A DNA stretch of 7,738 bases from Planctomycetota bacterium (GCA_022565195.1 JADFJZ010000054.1:1-7738), one strand, 5' to 3'; positions 1 through 6,172 are shown, counted from the stretch's first letter. Notes: generated by a model from the letters alone, not told the origin. Program-made: numbers and translations.

Positions 1-2
1 GT

Positions 3-1100
3 CTGCCTGATGGCAGGCAGCCGATGGATGGGACGACGTTGCTGAGCATCCCGTGGGGGCAACTGGTGTTCGATTACTTCACGGCCTTGCCGTTTGACAA
101 CCAGTTCGATCCGCTGGCTGATCCGCCGCTCTTCACGGTACCGGCCGACCCCGCTGATATTACGCGTGATCCCAATTGGCCTCTGAATCCGGATGTTGAT
201 GGTGACGGGGACGGCGTCCCGCCCCGGATGGACCGGGGATACGCTGAGTACGTGGCCTATCTGCGGGCCAATCAGCCGACCGTCGAGTTGGGCGGCGTGC
301 GCGTCCACGGCAGGATCAACATCAACGCCGCACCGTGGAAGGTGCTGGACGGGCTGCCGCTGATGCATCCGAAAGTAATGCCGATTTACAAACATCTGCC
401 CGTCGACCCCGCCGCCGGCGGCGGGATTGAGACGCTGAGGTGGCGCGATGCGTTGCCATATCCGACTGGGGCTTTCCCGGGCCCAATGGGCGATCGTTCG
501 TTCACGCCGACCGGCGATGGTGCGGGGCTGACCGGACCCAACGTCGAGAAACTGGGCGTCGGCAAGGCCAAGGGCATCGTGGCCTACCGCGAGCTTCGCG
601 CAATCCCGAATTCGGCCGGCACTTGGACGACGGGGAATTACAACACTTTGAACGGCGGTTTCCGCTGGCGGTGGGACGGTAGTGGAGCGGCCAATTTCCT
701 GGCCAACACCACGCAGCGGCACACGGCTGGGTTCCTGACCGTGGGTGAGTTGGCCAATGTCCGGTTGAGTAACACCGTCGCACCGGCTCTTGGCGAGGAC
801 GAGTTTTCGCAAATGGACAATGGCCAGACTCATTTCTTCCTCGGTCTGGGCGCGCAGAACTATCTGTTTGCCGTCGCGCCGCTCGTGGCCTTGGGTGATT
901 GGGTGACAGTGAAGGGGCATACGTTCACGGCCTACGGCGTGTTGACCGGGCAGGGAGAAGTGGCGGAGGTCAACCGCCTGGCGGAGCGATTTGAGATGGT
1001 CTTTGATCGCTCCAACCTCCTGATCAGTGACGATCCGGCCGAACGTCCAGAGGTGATCTACAAGGTTCGCGAGCCGCTGAGCGAAGTGAATCCGAACTGA
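3..1100 (+). CDS. GspK-like type II secretion / pilus assembly protein, C-terminal part (5' end outside window)
   Basis: The frame is open from the left edge to TGA at 1098-1100, giving about 365 residues. The first ATG is at 24, but no stop precedes it and no Shine-Dalgarno sequence is visible, so I read this as the C-terminal part of a longer protein. Numbering from the codon at 24, residues 96-104 contain HGRININAA, the GxxNINxA motif of GspK minor pseudopilins. Residues 180-194 (K-GIVAYRE) and 237-247 (FLTVGELANVR) match the paired 'I..yR' and 'F.tv.EL..v' helical segments that follow that motif in GspK. An Asp-rich stretch, DVDGDGDG at 57-64, looks like a calcium-binding loop. In GspK proteins this periplasmic region caps the pseudopilus tip with GspI and GspJ. 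The N-terminal prepilin signal that would prove the assignment lies outside the window. The protein could instead be a large lineage-specific protein with a GspK-like domain. Confidence 0.6.
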   Translation: MPDGRQPMDGTTLLSIPWGQLVFDYFTALPFDNQFDPLADPPLFTVPADPADITRDPNWPLNPDVDGDGDGVPPRMDRGYAEYVAYLRANQPTVELGGVRVHGRININAAPWKVLDGLPLMHPKVMPIYKHLPVDPAAGGGIETLRWRDALPYPTGAFPGPMGDRSFTPTGDGAGLTGPNVEKLGVGKAKGIVAYRELRAIPNSAGTWTTGNYNTLNGGFRWRWDGSGAANFLANTTQRHTAGFLTVGELANVRLSNTVAPALGEDEFSQMDNGQTHFFLGLGAQNYLFAVAPLVALGDWVTVKGHTFTAYGVLTGQGEVAEVNRLAERFEMVFDRSNLLISDDPAERPEVIYKVREPLSEVNPN

Positions 1101-1107
1101 TCGAAGA

Positions 1108-1144
1108 AGCTATCAGCTATCAGCTTTCAGCTATCAGCTATCAG
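1108..1144. repeat. Heptamer tandem repeat, AGCTATC x5
   Basis: Five contiguous 7-base units begin 7 bases after the GspK-like stop codon: AGCTATC, AGCTATC, AGCTTTC, AGCTATC, AGCTATC, then a partial AG. Only the middle unit differs (A to T). The 7-base period is not a multiple of 3 and the array is intergenic, so it is not a protein repeat. Heptanucleotide arrays of this type occur between genes in various bacteria; their function is not settled. Copy number may vary between strains by slippage. Confidence 0.9.
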
Positions 1145-1148
1145 TTTG

Positions 1149-1183
1149 AGGCCCGTTGGGGGCGGTTCGCTGCTGGGCTTTTT
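1149..1183 (+). terminator. Probable intrinsic terminator after the GspK-like gene
   Basis: AGGCCC (1149-1154) can pair with GGGCTT (1175-1180), allowing one G-U pair. Inside, GGCGG (1161-1165) can pair with CTGCT (1170-1174) with G-U pairs around a TTCG loop, leaving a six-base bulge on the 5' side. The stem runs straight into TTTTT (1179-1183). This is the expected position between the GspK-like gene and the promoter at 1209-1217, and would insulate the two units. The bulge and wobble pairs make the stem only moderately stable. Confidence 0.5.
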
Positions 1184-1208
1184 GTGAGCAGGGCGCGGTC
1201 GCCGGTTC

Positions 1209-1217
1209 TGCTATAAT
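1209..1217 (+). promoter_or_regulatory. Extended -10 promoter before the pseudopilin-purE-mtnA run
   Basis: TGCTATAAT is a perfect TGn plus TATAAT extended -10 element of the sigma-70 type. No good -35 box lies 16-18 bases upstream, which extended -10 promoters can do without. Transcription would be expected about 7 bases after the hexamer, near 1224-1226, essentially at the ATG at 1226. The mRNA would then have no leader or almost none. Confidence 0.6.
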
Positions 1218-1225
1218 CCTGCCCG

Positions 1226-1840
1226 ATGGTAAAGTTCCCTCTCAATATGCGCTATTCTGTGTGCCTGCCGAATGCATGTGGATTCGACGACGGCGCCTCG
1301 GGTCGCCGGGGAATGACCCGGGTGGAATTGCTCTTGGTTTATGTCGTGCTGGCTTTGGCGGCGGTGCTTTTGGCGGGCGTCAACCGCTATGTCCAGCGCG
1401 AGGCCAAGTGCCGGTTGGCTGAGGACATGCTGCTCACGCTGCGCGAATCTCTCCCGGCCTACCATGAGGCCGTTGGTCGCTACCCAGCAGAGCAGCCGGA
1501 CCACGAGGCCGAACGCGCCATCGCGGCGTTGCTCTCGGAATCGGCCTCCGCCGAGATCCTCGAGCGCTGGCCGCTCGCTCTGCCTCACGGGCCCCGAAAC
1601 GGCCTCCAGCTCGTAGATCCGTGGGGAATCCGCTTCCGCTACTTGATCCGGGACGACAGCGTCACCTTCGGAGCTCAGGGCTCAGCGAAACCGCCCGCCG
1701 GGATCTTGCCGCTATTCGAGTCGGCCGGTCCGGATCGTGAATTCGGCGATGCGGATGGGGCACGGGCAAAGGACAACCTCTCGAGCGATATTCCGAAGAT
1801 CTTTGGATCGGTCGAATGGGGAGCATTGGAACATGAGTGA
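1226..1840 (+). CDS. GspG-like type II secretion pseudopilin
   Basis: A 204-residue prepilin-like protein. Residues 26-34 (GRRG/MTRVE) form a type III (prepilin) signal: basic residues, cleavage after Gly29, and the conserved Glu at mature position +5 (Glu34). A hydrophobic helix follows (about 35-52) that would anchor it in the inner membrane before assembly. The mature +1 residue is Met rather than the usual Phe, as tolerated by prepilin peptidase. The C-terminal half has the GspG landmarks: DPWGIRFRY (131-139), ESAGPDREFGD (165-175) and DNLSSDI (183-189), the last two corresponding to the Asp-rich calcium-binding loop of major pseudopilins. It probably forms part of a type II secretion pseudopilus. 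The 29-residue leader is long, and no Shine-Dalgarno precedes 1226. ATG 1247 and GTG 1259 are alternative starts, also without one. The -10 box just upstream favours a leaderless start at 1226. The 3' end overlaps purE by 8 bases. Confidence 0.78.
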   Translation: MVKFPLNMRYSVCLPNACGFDDGASGRRGMTRVELLLVYVVLALAAVLLAGVNRYVQREAKCRLAEDMLLTLRESLPAYHEAVGRYPAEQPDHEAERAIAALLSESASAEILERWPLALPHGPRNGLQLVDPWGIRFRYLIRDDSVTFGAQGSAKPPAGILPLFESAGPDREFGDADGARAKDNLSSDIPKIFGSVEWGALEHE

Positions 1841-2345
1841 GTGTCGCGTCGCGGTGATCATGGGCAGTGATTCGGATTGGAAGGTGATGCAATCCTGCGT
1901 CGAGCAGCTCGAGGCTCTTGGGCTTACTGCCGAGGTCCGTGTGTTGAGCGCCCATCGGACGCCCGGCGACGTTATCGAGTTCGTGCAGTCGGCCGAAGAG
2001 CAGGGCATCGAGGTCTTCATCGCTGCGGCGGGCATGTCGGCGGCGTTGGCGGGGACTGTCGCGGCTCATACGAACAGGCCGGTGATCGGCGTTCCCGTGG
2101 ACAGCGGGGGGTTGGGCGGACTGGACGCTCTGCTATCGACCGTGCAGATGCCGCCGGGAGTTCCAGTGGCGGGCATGGCCATCGGCAAGCCTGGGGCTCG
2201 GAATGCGGCAATCCTCGCCGCGCAGATTCTGGCCCTCAAAGACGACTCTGTGGCTTCAGCACTGACCGCTTTTAAGAAGAAGCAGGCCGAAGAAGTCCGT
2301 CGGAAAGATCGAGCTCTGCGGCAGGGGCCTGCGTCTGCATCGTGA
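1833..2345 (+). CDS. purE: 5-(carboxyamino)imidazole ribonucleotide mutase / AIR carboxylase catalytic subunit (PurE)
   Basis: A 170-residue cytosolic enzyme of de novo purine biosynthesis that forms 4-carboxy-AIR, from N5-CAIR in class I enzymes or from AIR plus CO2 in class II. Length is typical for PurE. Seen in order: the phosphate-binding GSDSD near the N terminus (11-15), SAHRTP (39-44) with the catalytic-region His41 and Arg42, PVIGVPV (83-89), LDALLSTVQMP (97-107) and GARNAAILAAQIL (121-133). The loop that reads GGAAHLPG in class I enzymes is GMSAALAG here (67-74), so the usual His and Pro are absent. The rest fits class I better than class II. ATG 1833 is chosen because GGGGAG (1818-1823) lies 9 bases upstream and the protein then begins at the normal PurE N terminus. 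No purK is in the window. It overlaps the pseudopilin by 8 bases and mtnA by 4, suggesting translational coupling. Confidence 0.95.
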   Translation: MSECRVAVIMGSDSDWKVMQSCVEQLEALGLTAEVRVLSAHRTPGDVIEFVQSAEEQGIEVFIAAAGMSAALAGTVAAHTNRPVIGVPVDSGGLGGLDALLSTVQMPPGVPVAGMAIGKPGARNAAILAAQILALKDDSVASALTAFKKKQAEEVRRKDRALRQGPASAS

Positions 2346-3409
2346 ACACATCGATGAATGTTCCCAGGACAATTGAATGGATCGGCGACCTGGACGGCCA
2401 TGTCCGCATGATTGACCAGACACTCTTGCCGGCGGAACTCAAGTTTTTGGAGTGCCATGACGCCGGCAGTGTGTGGGAGGCCATCAAGGTCTTGCGTGTG
2501 CGTGGCGCACCGGCCATCGGCATCGCGGGGGCCATGGGCCTGGTGCTCGGAGTCCGCGAGGCAGAGGAGGGCGATCAAGAAGCTTTCTTTGAAAAGCTGC
2601 GTGAGCAGCGCGACTACTTGGCCGGTGCGCGGCCGACAGCAGTGAACCTCACTTGGGCGCTGGATCGCATGGTGGCGGTGGCAATTGACTGTTCAGCGAA
2701 GGGTGTCGCTGAAATCAAGGCGGCTTTGCTAAGCGAGGCCAGGCGGATCCGTGATGAAGACGCAGCCTCCTGCCGGGCGATCGGGCGGCTGGGGGCGGAG
2801 TTGATTCCAGACGGCGGCACTGTGTTGACGCACTGCAACGCGGGTAGTTTGGCCACTGCTGAGTACGGAACGGCCCTTGCAGGGATGTATGTCGCCCACG
2901 AGCAAGGGAGGCGCTTCAAGGTCTATTCTTGCGAGACACGTCCGCTGTTGCAGGGCTCGCGATTGACGGCATGGGAATTGACTCAGGCCGGCATCGAGGT
3001 CATCACGATTTGTGACAACATGGTCGGGGCGCTCATGAGCGAGGGTCGGATCGACTGCGTCATCACAGGCGCCGATCGGATCGCGGCCAACGGCGACACG
3101 GCGAACAAGATCGGAACCTACGGGATCGCGGTCCTGGCCGATGCGCATGGCATCCCATTCCACATTGCGGCGCCCGCGAGCACGTTTGATTTGAATTGCA
3201 GTAGCGGCAGCGAGATTCCCCTCGAACAGCGGAGTGCTGACGAAGTGCGGTCTCTGCATGGCCGGCCGACCGCGCCCCCCGAGGTGCCGGTGTACAATCC
3301 CGCTTTCGACGTTACGCCCGCGAGGCTGATTCACTCCATCATTACGGATCGGGGGATCATCGAACCCGTTTCGAGTGAGGCGATCGCCCGGATTCTCCAC
3401 AGCACATAG
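2342..3409 (+). CDS. mtnA: S-methyl-5-thioribose-1-phosphate isomerase (MtnA)
   Basis: A 355-residue cytosolic isomerase that converts methylthioribose-1-phosphate to methylthioribulose-1-phosphate in the methionine salvage pathway. It belongs to the eIF2B/MtnA fold family and has the usual length. Diagnostic segments: VRGAPAIG (53-60), ARPTAVNLTWAL (96-107), THCNAG (163-168) with the catalytic Cys165, CETRP and LQGSRLTAWEL (197-213), and GADRIAANGD (243-252) with the catalytic Asp245, followed by NKIGTY. The C-terminal HIAAPASTFD (274-283) is also typical. The GTG start at 2342 overlaps the purE stop (GTGA), a common coupled arrangement. ATG 2354 is an alternative; neither has a strong nearby ribosome site, consistent with coupling. 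No other mtn genes are present, so the rest of the pathway must be elsewhere. The eIF2B-like ribose-1,5-bisphosphate isomerases are the main alternative but fit the motifs less well. Confidence 0.95.
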   Translation: MNTSMNVPRTIEWIGDLDGHVRMIDQTLLPAELKFLECHDAGSVWEAIKVLRVRGAPAIGIAGAMGLVLGVREAEEGDQEAFFEKLREQRDYLAGARPTAVNLTWALDRMVAVAIDCSAKGVAEIKAALLSEARRIRDEDAASCRAIGRLGAELIPDGGTVLTHCNAGSLATAEYGTALAGMYVAHEQGRRFKVYSCETRPLLQGSRLTAWELTQAGIEVITICDNMVGALMSEGRIDCVITGADRIAANGDTANKIGTYGIAVLADAHGIPFHIAAPASTFDLNCSSGSEIPLEQRSADEVRSLHGRPTAPPEVPVYNPAFDVTPARLIHSIITDRGIIEPVSSEAIARILHST

Positions 3410-3419
3410 CCAGAGGGAC

Positions 3420-3446
3420 AGGGGCGCTTGCTCCTCCGCTTCTTTT
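3420..3446 (+). terminator. Weak candidate terminator after mtnA
   Basis: AGGGGC (3420-3425) pairs with GCTCCT (3430-3435) around a four-base GCTT loop, with one G-U pair. A T-rich stretch, TTCTTTT (3440-3446), follows after a four-base gap. The position, just past the mtnA stop, is right. The stem is short and the T-run detached, so termination may be weak or Rho-dependent. Confidence 0.3.
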
Positions 3447-3453
3447 CAATAAT

Positions 3454-3471
3454 TTCGGAAACTTCTGATAG
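3454..3471. promoter_or_regulatory. Candidate operator upstream of the GbsR-like regulator
   Basis: TTCGGAAAC and TTCTGATAG sit side by side as two 9-base units sharing TTCnGA. The first lies within the odd-centred palindrome TTTC-G-GAAA (3453-3461). GbsR/MarR regulators usually bind symmetric sites near their own promoters. Placement just upstream of the candidate -35 box fits autoregulation, but only position and symmetry support this. Confidence 0.25.
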
Positions 3472-3474
3472 GTC

Positions 3475-3503
3475 TTGTTTTCGCCGATTCGTCGAGCTAT
3501 TCT
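3475..3503 (+). promoter_or_regulatory. Candidate sigma-70-like promoter for the GbsR-like gene
   Basis: TTGTTT (3475-3480) and TATTCT (3498-3503) are separated by exactly 17 bases and match the -35/-10 consensus at 3 and 4 of 6 positions. The start site would be near 3510, leaving a leader of about 24 bases that contains the AAAGGA ribosome site. The spacing is good and the hexamers are weak. Confidence 0.33.
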
Positions 3504-3533
3504 TTCCATGATCTACTGAAAGGATTGGAACTT

Positions 3534-4070
3534 ATGGTTGATGCTGCATTTGAGAAGTCCAAGGCCCTTTTTGTTCGGCGGTGGGGCGAAATGGCGGCCT
3601 CTTGGGGGATCAGCCGGACGATGGCTGAGATTCATGCCTTGATGTACATTTCCGCCAAGCCTCTGTGTACGGACGACGTGATGGCCCAGCTTCAAGTCTC
3701 GCGCGGCAATGCCAGCATGAACTTGCGCCAGCTCCTGGACTGGGGCCTGATCGACCGCGTACACCAACGTGGCGATCGGAAGGAGTACTTCGTAGCCGAG
3801 ACGGAGGTCTGGGAGATCTTCGAGACGATTACGCGTGAGCGCCGCCGGCGGGAACTCCAGCCTGTGGTCGATACGATCGACCAATGTCAGGAAATGATCG
3901 AAGAGTGCGCCAACGGCGATCTGACAGAAGACGTGCAAGTGTATCGAGACCGACTCCAGAACATGCAGGATTTTCTGAGCACCATGCACGGCTTGCTGAA
4001 CATGGTTCTGAAGGTGAAGAAGTCTGGCTTGGGGAAACTTGCACACTCGATCGGCCGGTTGGCCGGTTGA
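3534..4070 (+). CDS. GbsR/MarR-family winged-helix transcriptional regulator
   Basis: A 178-residue DNA-binding protein. Residues about 10-90 form a MarR-like winged helix: the family signature RRWGEMAASWGISRTMAEIH (15-34), the TDDVMAQLQVSRGNAS helix-turn-helix (46-61), the recognition helix through LLDWGLIDRV (67-76), and the wing HQRGDRKEYF (77-86). The opening W...G.s...a.iha pattern is that of the GbsR subgroup, represented by the choline-responsive GbsR of Bacillus, rather than classic MarR. The C-terminal 90 residues are helical and charged, suiting dimerisation, and end in a basic tail. ATG 3534 is preferred because AAAGGA (3519-3524) lies 9 bases upstream; a TTG at 3525 in the same frame abuts that site and is less likely. 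The effector and targets are not evident: no choline or betaine genes are nearby. The gene is convergent with the phosphatase gene. Confidence 0.87.
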   Translation: MVDAAFEKSKALFVRRWGEMAASWGISRTMAEIHALMYISAKPLCTDDVMAQLQVSRGNASMNLRQLLDWGLIDRVHQRGDRKEYFVAETEVWEIFETITRERRRRELQPVVDTIDQCQEMIEECANGDLTEDVQVYRDRLQNMQDFLSTMHGLLNMVLKVKKSGLGKLAHSIGRLAG

Positions 4071-4155
4071 GCATGCATGCCGCAAGATACCAGAATCGTG
4101 TCTCACCGATCTGACCTCGATTGCGCTCCCGTTGAGATTGCTCGAAGCCTCCAGG
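4071..4155. other. Convergent intergenic spacer
   Basis: These 85 bases separate two genes that run toward each other. The stretch opens with a perfect 10-base palindrome, GCATGCATGC (4071-4080), immediately after the regulator's stop. A short imperfect stem, ATCGTG with CACCGAT around 4094-4109, has no T-run. I see no convincing intrinsic terminator on either strand and no small gene. Confidence 0.5.
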
Positions 4156-5916
4156 TCACAGAACCTTTGCAACAACTAGAGTAATGTCGTCCGCCTGGTC
4201 GGCCAGGCCGACGAACCGTCGAACATCCCAGATGATATTCTGGGCGATTCGATCCGCGGAGCCCTCGGCGTACTTGGCCAAGGCTCCGGAGAGCCTTTCG
4301 CGACCGAAGTTGTCGCCCGCGAAGTTGCTCGCATCCACGATGCCATCCGTGTAGAACACAATCACGTCGTCTTTCTTCAACGGCAGGTTCTTCTTCGAGA
4401 AGGACTCATTCGGCTCGACGCCGATCACGAAATCGCCGGTGGCCAACTGCCGGATTCGGCCGGCCCGCCAATGGAGCGGCGGATCATGCCCCGCACAGCA
4501 GTAGCTCAACCGCCTGCCGTTCTCCGCGAAGACCCCGTAGAACATTGTGGCGAACTCGCTGATCAACGTCTCGCGGGTCATGTGGATGTTGATCATGGTC
4601 ATAATCTCGGTGATTTCGACAACGCTGCAGGCATAGAGTCTGAATGCCGTTCTCAATGAGGCCATCATCAAAGCGGCCGGAATGCCCTTGCCGACGACAT
4701 CCGCGATGCACAGGCCGATCTCGTGTGACTCCGGCAGGGCGTAGAAGTCGAAGAAATCGCCGCCGACCTCCGCGCTGGGCTCGTACACGTATGCGAACGC
4801 GATCTTCGGATGCGCGGGTAGACGATCCGGGATCATTCGTCGCTGGATGTCCCCCGCATGTTTGAACTGCTGCTGGTAGCGTTCGGCCTGAGCGGCTTCA
4901 ATGTACAATCGGCTGTTGATGATGACGGAGGTGGCCTGCGAGGCGATCGACCGCAGCAGGGCGGTCTCCGCCGTGGTAAATGTGTGCTTGTGGTCGGTGT
5001 AAACCCTCATCACGCCGATCGTCTGGCCCCGGTAGGTCATGCCCACGCTGAGCCCGCTGACGATCCCTTCCGCTTTGGCTTGTTCGGGGAAGCGTGTTCG
5101 CGGATCCGTGGCGGCGTCCTCGATGTAGACGGCTTCGCCCGCGAAAGCGGCGCGATCAATGGGGTTCTCATCGAGGAGGACGGGGCCCTTGTTCAAGTAG
5201 TCATCGGATAAGTTGCACACGGATTTGATCTTCAGTTCATTGGTGTTTTCGTCCAGCAATCGAATACTCGCCGCCTTGACTTGCACGACTTCGCACACTT
5301 TGCGGGCGACGGTATCGAGCACAACCTGCAAGTCCTGCGTTCCGGACAACAAGCGGCTGAGCATGTGGACGGTCCCCAACTCCATTTCACGATGGTGCAA
5401 GGAGTCGGATTGGACGGCCAACTTTGCGATGATGTCGGCCAGCAAGTGGAGGAGTTGTGTGGCCGTTTGCTGATCCACCGTCGCCGGCATCTGCAGCGCG
5501 GACGTCAATCGGCCAAGACGATCGTCGTCCAGATCGAAGTCTCGCGCCAGTTGCGGCAGCGCAACGCCATCCAGTTTGGGCGTGGGCAGGGGACCGGCAA
5601 TGATCGAGCCTAGGCATTGCTCTCCCGCCCGAATCGCCGCGGCTCTGAATACCAACTGCTGATGATGCTCAGCATCCGGCGTCGCTGTGAGATCTCGGTA
5701 GATCTCGCGGATTCGGCACTGCCCGGTAGCAGAACTTTGCAGGATCTCGAGCGCTTCGAGCGGACCTGAGGGGCCGATGACGGGCCGACCTTCATAGTCG
5801 CAAATGATTGTGGCCAAACATGTTATGTTCGAGGCACCTTCCTGGAACACGCGGAGCGTGGTGCCGTCGATCAACTCGGCGAGGGGGGCGACGATGGCTT
5901 CGGTGTCTGGCGTCAT
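4156..5916 (-). CDS. PocR-like / GAF / SpoIIE-type PP2C serine phosphatase
   Basis: A 586-residue soluble signalling protein with no membrane helices visible. Residues about 12-170 resemble a PocR ligand-binding domain: an N-terminal amphipathic segment, the CDYEGRPVI strand (39-47), then FRAAAIRAGEQCLGSIIAGP (90-109), then a helical tail ending near Ser170. Residues about 190-340 form a GAF domain, including an AAFAGEAVYIED stretch (256-267). After a linker helix, residues about 375-586 are a RsbU/SpoIIE phosphatase: VGGDFFDFY (384-392), IADVVGKGIPAALMMA (404-419), AGHDPPLHW (475-483), FYTDGIVDA (521-529) and QADDITLVV (574-582). The Asp residues that bind the metal ions are all present, so it should be active. 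Such enzymes dephosphorylate anti-sigma-factor antagonists, but no partner is in the window. The start at 5916 gives a normal N terminus, with AGAGAG a few bases upstream; the frame stays open further upstream but would run into the divergent gene and has no domain content. Confidence 0.9.
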   Translation of the reverse strand: MTPDTEAIVAPLAELIDGTTLRVFQEGASNITCLATIICDYEGRPVIGPSGPLEALEILQSSATGQCRIREIYRDLTATPDAEHHQQLVFRAAAIRAGEQCLGSIIAGPLPTPKLDGVALPQLARDFDLDDDRLGRLTSALQMPATVDQQTATQLLHLLADIIAKLAVQSDSLHHREMELGTVHMLSRLLSGTQDLQVVLDTVARKVCEVVQVKAASIRLLDENTNELKIKSVCNLSDDYLNKGPVLLDENPIDRAAFAGEAVYIEDAATDPRTRFPEQAKAEGIVSGLSVGMTYRGQTIGVMRVYTDHKHTFTTAETALLRSIASQATSVIINSRLYIEAAQAERYQQQFKHAGDIQRRMIPDRLPAHPKIAFAYVYEPSAEVGGDFFDFYALPESHEIGLCIADVVGKGIPAALMMASLRTAFRLYACSVVEITEIMTMINIHMTRETLISEFATMFYGVFAENGRRLSYCCAGHDPPLHWRAGRIRQLATGDFVIGVEPNESFSKKNLPLKKDDVIVFYTDGIVDASNFAGDNFGRERLSGALAKYAEGSADRIAQNIIWDVRRFVGLADQADDITLVVAKVL

Positions 5917-5980
5917 GCGCTCTCTGAATCCGCCTGTTAGATTCCGCCGCGACGCAGCAGGAGTTGGATGACGGCCGTTT

Positions 5981-5991
5981 GAAACTGTTTC
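5981..5991. repeat. Perfect 11-base palindrome in the phosphatase leader
   Basis: GAAAC-T-GTTTC is perfectly symmetric about one central base. It lies between the candidate -10 box at 6019-6024 and the phosphatase start codon, so it would fall just inside the transcript. It could be a regulator-binding site or a chance palindrome. It shares GAAACT with the candidate operator upstream of the GbsR-like gene. Confidence 0.4.
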
Positions 5992-6018
5992 GCAAGTGTT
6001 GGTTCCATGTAGCTCGAT

Positions 6019-6047
6019 ATTATAGGTGGCTGCGATGAGGATCACTA
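6019..6047 (-). promoter_or_regulatory. Candidate promoter for the phosphatase gene
   Basis: Read on the minus strand, 6024-6019 is a perfect TATAAT in a locally A+T-rich patch of the 256-base divergent spacer. Seventeen bases upstream the hexamer TAGTGA (6047-6042) matches the -35 consensus at only 3 of 6 positions. The transcript would carry a leader of about 95 bases. On the plus strand no strong promoter for the TIM-barrel gene is apparent; TTGCAC (6075-6080) and TAGTTT (6098-6103), spaced 17 bases apart, are the best weak pair. Confidence 0.4.
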
Positions 6048-6172
6048 GCCGGTTCGGTTCGAGCAGGCTGATACTTGCACACAGCCGCAAGCGAATGTAG
6101 TTTGCAGGTGCGGGTAAGGCTGGAGCCCGCCCCTCAGCGGCGAGCGGCTTGTGAGTTTCGAGGATGGATTCA

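Noticed and set aside
1108..1144. CRISPR array
   Set aside because: The units are 7 bases, contiguous and without spacers, so this is a simple tandem repeat.
1737..1832. Extended purE start 32 codons upstream
   Set aside because: It would overlap the pseudopilin by about 100 bases and add residues not found in PurE; ATG 1833 has a good ribosome site and the normal N terminus.
2729..3400. Minus-strand open frame of 223 codons inside mtnA
   Set aside because: It is fully antisense to mtnA, whose motifs are unmistakable, and its composition is Arg/Asp/Gly-rich without family features.
4071..4080. GCATGCATGC palindrome as a terminator or attachment site
   Set aside because: It has no loop or T-run and no integrase or matching second copy is nearby; most likely chance.
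3513..4175. Minus-strand open frame of 220 codons across the GbsR-like gene
   Set aside because: It covers the whole winged-helix gene on the opposite strand and runs into the phosphatase 3' end. It has no ribosome site or motif.
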